Shown here one piece after another: positions 57,801 to 64,000 of a stretch of 64,000 bases of DNA (its first letter is position 1; each line of letters opens with the position of its first letter). Below the pieces are notes generated by a model. It searched no databases, had not been told where the DNA came from, and saw only the letters and a program-made list of their open reading frames with translations. Source of the stretch: Takakia lepidozioides (lineage: Eukaryota > Streptophyta > Takakiopsida > Takakiales > Takakiaceae); contig CM060731.1 in NCBI GenBank assembly GCA_030704615.1, positions 39,184,001 through 39,248,000 of the forward strand, written 5' to 3'. Both the position numbers and the translations under genes were made by a program.

Positions 57801-60800
57801 TCAGGGGTTGGTTGAAGAGAAGGAGAGCAGAGCAAAAGAAACAATGCGCATCATGGGATTAAAAGCCTGGGTGTTTTCTATATCATGGCTTATGACGTAC
57901 TTGGTATGTTAACTATAAAACAGTCAGGTAACTCTATCCCGACAATCGTATTGTTAAGAACGTTGTCTTTGTTGCTTTCCAAATGCTTGAATGCTTGAGC
58001 ATGTCATAGTCTTGGGATCCAAATGCTTGACTACCTCATGAGAAAATAAATGCGGATTGAAATGCGACTCTGTACTTCCTAATTTTCTACAGTAAGTTTT
58101 ACTGGAGCATTACTTTGATGATGTTAAAAGTCACCCAAAAGACAAGAAACTGGGATAACCCATTAAAGATGAAGTTGGGTTTTGAAATACAGAAACTTGG
58201 ATCATTACTTACTGTCTACCTGATGATGAACTTGGGAACAGTTTGGATGGTTTTAAGTTACTAAGTAATGGTACGCTGTTGATGCAGATTGTCTTTTTCT
58301 TAATCTCCTTGTCCATCACTGTACTTCTGTCAACAACTGTTTTTCCTAAAAGGTTTGGCTTGCAAACCTGTGCTCTCTTGTACTATGTAAAATGTGACTC
58401 CTCCCCTGGTAGACCTTTGGTAATTGGCATCTTTACGCCAATCTGCTACATTGTCACACCAAATAGTAGATGATCTTTGTGTTACACAATGGTCACACCC
58501 AGCTAGGCAGGTGCAATGGAAAGTGGAAATCAATAGATTTTGTTGTGGTAGGCCAACATAGTAATGGAAATTTGGTGGCCAAAAACAGAAGTATGACGTG
58601 GATACATCTTTATGTATCTGTTTTTGCCAGGAGGAGGGCAGGAATTTTTTCATTTGTATTGACCTTTCTCATGCATGTGCATGGTCTCGTTCTTTGACGT
58701 ACTTGCTCTTAGAGCTAGCTTTACAAATGAGTTCAAACACATGGCACATTATATTTCTGATATGGGTACTTATTATGTACAGCGACACCAGCCTGCTGTT
58801 TTCACTCTTCTTCCTCTTTACAATGTCATTGATTTCCTTTGGTAAACCCTCACTCCCAATAACTCTCCTGTAACTCATCTTTGGGTATGGAGCTGCTCAT
58901 TGTGATGTATTTAGTCCTGTCATTAGCATATGCTCAACTGCCTGAAAATTGTTTCTTGTTCATGGCTGTTGGGGCTTCTCATTGGCAGAAGGGCAGAGGC
59001 ACTAGAAGAGGATAACAAGCAGTTTGTCTATGTTTTGGTGTATATTTTATGGATTTGGCAATCCTGGTGGATGCTAAGATTGTACTCATAAGACGTTGTT
59101 TGCCGTAGCCTTGTGGCCTGGTGGATGCTAAGAATGAGATCTTTACAGTAAGAGGTTTGGGGTGAAAATATTTCTTGATTTGTATCATTGAACCCCTCAA
59201 AAATTCCTGGCAGTCATGAGCATCTTTTCTTGTGTATACCACTGATTGGTAGTTTCCTTTGTAACTGAGTAACTTCAGACCCAGCAAGTTCTTGTTCAGA
59301 TGTCCTGATCTGTAGAACTTGATGCCTTAGCTACATGAAGTTATCACTTTGTTGCTTTGCCATGCAGTAATTGACCTCTGATTGGTGTTGCAGGCTTTTT
59401 CCTATCAGTATTCTTCTCAAAAGCAAAGCTAGCAGCTATAGTGGCACCCTTCATGCACTTTGCTGCTATTATGCCACGCTACATCTTCTTTCGGACAAGT
59501 AGTGGGCAGGCCATCCCCGGCAAGTCAGTGGCTGCGTTGCTGCCACCAACAGCTTTTACCTTTGGTTTGTGTTACCATGCACGTTATTTGGTCACAAGTT
59601 GTCCTCATCATACACTTTCAATTTGTGTTCTGTCAAGGGGAATGAACCCAAGACTCAACTTTTGCTAACTGGCAAGCAAAAATTAACTATACAGTCAATA
59701 ACATATCGCAATTCGGGGTCGCATGCTTGTACTCAGTAGACAGCTGTGCTCCTCACAGCCTTTGTGGCTGTGTGCTCCATGGCTGAAATTGAAGACACTT
59801 CAATTGAAGGAGGGAAGGTTACCTTGTCAATGTGTGTCATACATCTGGCTGTTGCGTCATTCACATACATGAGGATATAGACATGCATTGTGCCTTTTTA
59901 GAGATGTGAAGTTGCAATCTACATTATCTCCAAGTTACTGACAGGAAGTGGGTAATGTTTTGTACGGTTGCACTTTGCTGGGTATGCTGTTTTCTGGAGC
60001 TGTAGAACGCCAGAAGTTTTTCCTTTTATCTGGAGAATTGTGTCTGATCACTACTGTTTTTGCAGTGCTTATGTAACTGGGCTACTTCACTGGTAACGTG
60101 AGTTTCAGCAGACCCCCTCACATAACAGGACATACCTTGTGTTGCTGCAGGAGTGGACCTGGTGGCTCAGTATGAAGGTGCAGGATTTGGGCTGACATGG
60201 GCTGACGTCAGGGCAGATGAATTTTCGATGGCCTGGATTCTTATGTTATTGCTCGCAGACTTCGTTATATACAGTGGATTGGCTTGGTAGGAACTAAAAA
60301 GATTCCCTACATCTTGCCCAATTTCCCTTGACTTATATGATGTGCAAAGAACCCCTATTTGTTGGTCAGAGATATATGGCCCGTAGGTCCATCTTGTGAT
60401 GGACCAGCTCTCTTGTGCCTACATTGTGGGTTGGTTTCTCTGGAAGGGGAAGATTGGTTTCTGTGTCATAGGATTCAAATGGAAGTCATTGTGGACTAAG
60501 AACTTTGATCTTTCCTAGATAATAATATTGTGTTCTGGATATTTGAAGGTACCTGGAGCAAGTCCTTCCCTCGGAATATGGTGCAGTACAACCACCATGG
60601 TTTTTGTTTGCTCCATCCTTCTGGCGTGCTGGCAGCAAAGGTGTAGCAGCAGCAAAGTACGAGGTTCGTTTATTTGAGTTACCTATACAATCTTCATATG
60701 CTGTTTCAAGGAAAAGGTCTGTCCTGTTCAGACAATGACAGATAGATATCAGTTAGAATTGCTTGATTGAAATCTCAGTGAATTTGACCACAAATGTTTC

Positions 60801-63800
60801 CATTGCAGAGATTGGCCACAGACGCAGACGACGAAATAGTGCAAGAGGATATTGAGCCATGTGTGTCAAAGAACCGGCATCCAGCAGTGCACATTAAGAA
60901 CTTAAGGAAAGTGTATGCTGGGGGAAAGGTGGCAGTGGATGGTCTCACGTTGGAGTTCTTTGAAGATCATATCACCGCATTGCTGGGTCACAACGGTGCG
61001 GGAAAGTCAACCGCCATATCCATGCTCACTGGTCTGATCCGACCCACAGCTGGGGATGCATACATCTGGGGCCACAGTGTCCGGAGCAACATGAAAGACA
61101 TCAGAAGGTTCTCTTTTCTCATTCTTATAATTTCTGGAACTCTCTCTCTTATAAAGTACCAGTTCATTTCATTTCATTTCTTTTATGGTTTGTGGAACTT
61201 CTGAAATTTCTTCCAAAAATGAGGAAAATTCCTTCTTTCACTGCCCTTTATACTATGAGATCCATGTAAGAGTCAACTGGCTATTCTGGGATACCCAATC
61301 TCTCACGGAGGTCTTCCGTTACGAGAATCAGAAATACTTGGCAGCTTACCTGCATGAAGCGGTGACTCTTAGAGAATCCCTTGAGCTGTAGTTGCCTTTG
61401 GGCTGTTTGTGGTCCCATAAGCTCTTTGAGCTTTCTGTGGACGTTATGAAGTATCATTTCATGTGTTTTTTCCTTTCTGTATTTCTTCTCTATGCGGGTT
61501 ATTGGGCAAACCACACACAGCAGATTGATGCTTGTGTAAAGGGATTTCTAGAGGATATCTGGAAAACTCAGATGAGGAATGATGTTGTGAGGACTGGCAA
61601 GGCAACACACCTTCTAGCCCAGTGTGAGTGCATCTAATTTAATGAGATCTCAGAAGGTGGGGTGTAGTGCATCACAAGCTATATTTAACAGCTGTCTGGG
61701 ATTCTGTCTAATGGTTGCTAGTCAACTGGCCTGCCAACAGGACAATAGGTGTTTGTCCACAGCAGAATGTGCTCTTCAGCTACTTAACTGTGGAGGAGCA
61801 TCTGCAGCTGTTTGCTGTGTTGAAGGGAGTCCCCAAACTGTACATAGCACAGGCAGTGAAGAATATGGTTGCAAGGCTGGGACTAACTGACAAGATGCAC
61901 TCATGTGCTTCAAGTCTGTCAGGCGGCATGCAGCGCAAACTACAGGTATATTCTAAGTGCAGTTTTTAAACCAAGCCAAAACAGGGTCATGGTTGAGTTG
62001 TTTCATTGACTATTCAAGTTAGGGTGAACATCAGCGACTCCCTCTGGTGACTTTTTCTGCAAATCCCCACATTTTATTTATTTGGAAACAATGACATGAA
62101 GAAAGACTGGAAGCTCAAACAGCTTATGGCACTAAGAAAAGTAGGAAACAAGATAATACTTATTTATTTATTTAATCACATGCACTACAGGTTCTAGTAG
62201 CTTGTGGGACCAACAAGAGGATAAGAGGAAATACATTAGATCACCATCCACAAGAAGCCATAGGAGAAGATAAAGATGCAAGATAGGTAGACACCCAGAG
62301 AAGTTGTGGGACAAGTAGAGAGTGGAAGTAAAAGCATTATGTCCACTGACATAGGAAGAAATTATTTCTCTAAGAAAACACTTGTTGAAGTGGGAAAATG
62401 TGGAGGGTTTCACCTGTTTTTGGTGGATTCAGGTGGGACTTGCAATGATAGGCGGATCAAGAGTTGTGTTTCTGGATGAACCCACTTCTGGCCTAGACCC
62501 GCAGTCAAGGCGAGGTGTGTGGGAGCTACTGCGTACATTTAAACCAGGGCGAGCAATCATCCTGACCACCCATTACATGGATGAGGCAGATTTGCTGTGT
62601 GACCGTATCGCCATAATGAGTGAAGGCCGACTCAGATGCTGTGGCAGCAGCCTTTTCCTCAAGGTACCTACCATCTTGTATATATTCTTGCAAGGTAGTG
62701 TCTCTTGATTTTTAGAAAGCCACTTCTATATCAGTTGTGATTTCTGCAGTAATCAATCAGAGGATTCATGGTACAAATTTCAGTAAATGAAATATTCTTC
62801 CTTACACATACTTGTTACTTTAAGCTGCCATTGTTCTGACGAAAGACCACAGTTAACACTAAGGGGGTGGGGCAGGCCAAATTCGGAGTGGGGTACAATT
62901 TGACCATGACTCGGAGCAGTACCGCCTGCAGTGATTCAAAAGTCTCACAGTTGGTGCGTCAACATATTCCTGAATCTGTTCTTTTGAGCTCAGCGGGAGG
63001 AGAAATGGCATTCCAGCTACCGCTTTCCAACAAGGGAGCATTTGCCCAACTCTTCCATGATCTTGAGCAGCAGAAGGAGGCACTGCACATTGGCAGCTAT
63101 GGGGTATCCATGACAACGTTGGAGGAAGTATTCCTGCGCTTGGCTGGTGATGGTCATACATCAAACCACTCTGCAAGCCCTATCCTTTCGGGCCTTCCAC
63201 ATTCTGAGCATGATGAGAGCCAGAGTGAGACACTCACATTAGGACAGCGTCCAATTTTACATGTAACAGGGATAGCCTTACAGACAAATTCTCCTGTGCA
63301 TGTAAGCACAAATGGTCATCAGAATGGAGTGCAAAATTGGCCAGTAGGATGGATGTCGAATGGAAGAGCTAACAGTAAACACAATGGCCATCACGAGGAA
63401 ATTCCAAATTACAGGAATGTCTACACAAATAAGAATAGACAAAGCAGCTTTGGAAGGGCATTTCTCCAGATGTTCAAGAAGCGTGTCCTGATAGCAAGAC
63501 GTGATTTGAAGGTATGTCAATCACTTTAGCTGTGTGTTCCTGGTAGAGTTCAGCAGCTTTACAGCTAAATGCGTCTTCTCATGTCTGGCTGAGATTTAGA
63601 AGCTTCTCTACTTATTTTGACATCCTTTAGAGAGCTGAGTGGAAGCTATCTAGGGATGCTTATTACAGTTGATGGTTGATCATCCTGTACTCTTTATACA
63701 GGATATCTTTGATATCTTCTATTTATGTGTAGGTGGTACATGGTGTGGTTTGTAGAGAAGTCACATTTAGAGAAAATCTTTGGAGGCTGTTGAGGGTTCG

Positions 63801-64000
63801 TTTGGGAATTGAACTAGGTAGGTGGTGATTTTTTGCAGGGTTTGGCGAATTCAATACTTCTCCCTGTATTTGTCATTGCATTCGTTATGTTGATTCTGAA
63901 GCTCAACATTGACCCAGCAGGGCCAGAACTACAGCTTAGTTTTGGCATGTACAGGCCCTTGCTCAGAAGCAAGGCCTTACCTCAAAAGACCATTATTCCT
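51858..64000 (+). CDS. ABCA1: Full-size ABC transporter A family (AtABCA1/AOH1-like), 5' part
   Basis: Twenty exons with consistent phases: 51858-52076, 52883-53095, 53304-53601, 54572-54630, 54847-54976, 55732-55784, 55903-56121, 56435-56563, 57198-57263, 57805-57903, 58288-58352, 58783-58841, 59394-59564, 60151-60286, 60549-60663, 60809-61107, 61741-61945, 62433-62663, 62876-63511, 63839-end. About 1,188 codons. The start is ATG 51858 (CACCATGATGG). Domains: soluble N-terminus with [12 protein letters not shown], membrane helix 1 (residues ~85-100), large loop, further helices (~440-660), first nucleotide-binding domain (~695-930) with Walker [10 protein letters not shown] 737-745, LSGGM 836-840, Walker B VVFLDE 856-861 and H892, a 200-residue linker, then helix 1 of the second half. 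Full-size ABCA proteins move lipids across membranes. The gene runs off the window. Weakest part: exons 3-6. Confidence 0.93.
54572..55784 (+). CDS. ABCA1: ABCA1 exons 4-6, extracytosolic loop (uncertain)
   Basis: Exon 4 gives [19 protein letters not shown]. Exon 5 gives [20 protein letters not shown], aligning with the FAPD segment of plant ABCA1 proteins. Exon 6 gives [17 protein letters not shown]. Phases (1-0, 0-1, 1-0) agree and link to exon 7 ([20 protein letters not shown]). Two further open pieces with splice-like borders, near 55055-55101 ([16 protein letters not shown]) and 55248-55289 ([14 protein letters not shown]), do not fit the phase of their neighbours. They may be alternative or lost exons. 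Confidence 0.55.
59063..59133 (+). mobile_element. 37-base insertion with 17-base target duplication in ABCA1 intron
   Basis: The direct repeat CCTGGTGGATGCTAAGA at 59063-59079 and 59117-59133 flanks a 37-base insert (59080-59116). The insert together with its edges (59077-59118) is identical to 11424-11465. Long target duplications are typical of LINE-type target-primed insertion. Confidence 0.85.
60809..62663 (+). CDS. ABCA1: ABCA1 exons 16-18, first nucleotide-binding domain
   Basis: Exon 16 holds [13 protein letters not shown] and Walker A ([17 protein letters not shown]). Exon 17 holds the Q-loop region [20 protein letters not shown] and the signature [12 protein letters not shown]. Exon 18 holds Walker B, the D-loop ([13 protein letters not shown]), the switch histidine ([11 protein letters not shown]) and the typical CCGSSLFLK. 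Every catalytic residue is present, so the domain should bind and hydrolyse ATP. Introns 16 and 17 contain repeat debris (see separate entries). Confidence 0.95.
61395..62235. repeat. Inverted short repeats in ABCA1 introns 16-17
   Basis: The segment GGTCCCATAAGCTCTTTGAG at 61410-61430 has inverted relatives near 62105-62140 (GAAGCTCAAACAGCTTATGG) and 62190-62225 (TAGTAGCTTGTGGGACCAAC). Exon 17 lies between them. They are probably copies of a small dispersed repeat. Confidence 0.4.
61495..61605 (+). mobile_element. LINE tail fragment in ABCA1 intron 16 (copy E)
   Basis: The sequence from GGGCAAACCACACACAGCAG through GATATCTGGAAAACTCAGAT matches the end of copies B and C (22917-22995) with few differences. 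It reads [20 protein letters not shown]. No target duplication is obvious. Confidence 0.7.

Overview
The window is nuclear DNA of a land plant. It carries plant-type Ty1/copia, CACTA (TNP2) and LINE remnants, relics of plant-specific PPR-DYW RNA-editing proteins, plant UDP-glycosyltransferase relics, and one many-exon full-size ABCA transporter gene of the AtABCA1/AOH1 kind. The many PPR-DYW relics and the heavy nested decay of old elements fit a fern or another seed-free plant better than a flowering plant. That is inference; no sequence here fixes the species. Most of the first 51 kb is transposon debris. The only gene that looks alive over its whole visible length is the ABCA gene at the right end.

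Layout. 0.3-3.0 kb: decayed copia pol on the minus strand, cut inside its integrase by a CACTA element whose left terminus is at 3018. 3.0-10.2 kb: CACTA element with GC-rich subterminal palindromes, a broken TNP2 transposase (3.9-8.1 kb, minus) and an intronless SET-domain-like ORF (9.1-9.7 kb, minus). 10.5-11.8 kb: a PPR relic and two LINE tails. 12.8-15.7 kb: copy 1 of a roughly 3 kb segmental duplication starting with a UDP-glycosyltransferase pseudogene; copy 2 lies at 44.1-47.2 kb. 15.9-17.6 kb: Gag of an LTR retroelement. 18.3-18.9 kb: two tandem arrays. 20.9-23.7 kb: palindrome-rich repeats enclosing two LINE tails and two long hairpins. 24.1-25.0 kb: LINE ORF1-like pseudogene. 27.5 kb: a PPR scrap.

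28.6-36.1 kb: a strikingly AT-rich rolling-circle element (Helitron, Helentron-like) with an OTU-like domain, an HUH Rep fragment, a Pif1 helicase and a C-terminal endonuclease/exonuclease/phosphatase domain. It is broken in several places but still readable. It is the most unusual thing in the window. Its base composition and its domain set, which is better known from animal Helentrons, raise the question of horizontal transfer.

36.4-41.9 kb: dispersed pieces of a PPR-DYW gene ending in a recognisable DYW tail. 43.6-47.2 kb: UDP-glycosyltransferase pseudogene and duplication copy 2. 48-49.7 kb: a short repeat array and two SINE-like copies with a tRNA-Pro(CGG)-like head. 50.1-50.3 kb: the last exon of an unrecognised membrane protein (minus). 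51.86 kb to the window edge: ABCA1-type gene, plus strand. Twenty exons with mutually consistent intron phases give about 1,188 codons: the first transmembrane domain, the complete first nucleotide-binding domain, the linker and the start of the second half.
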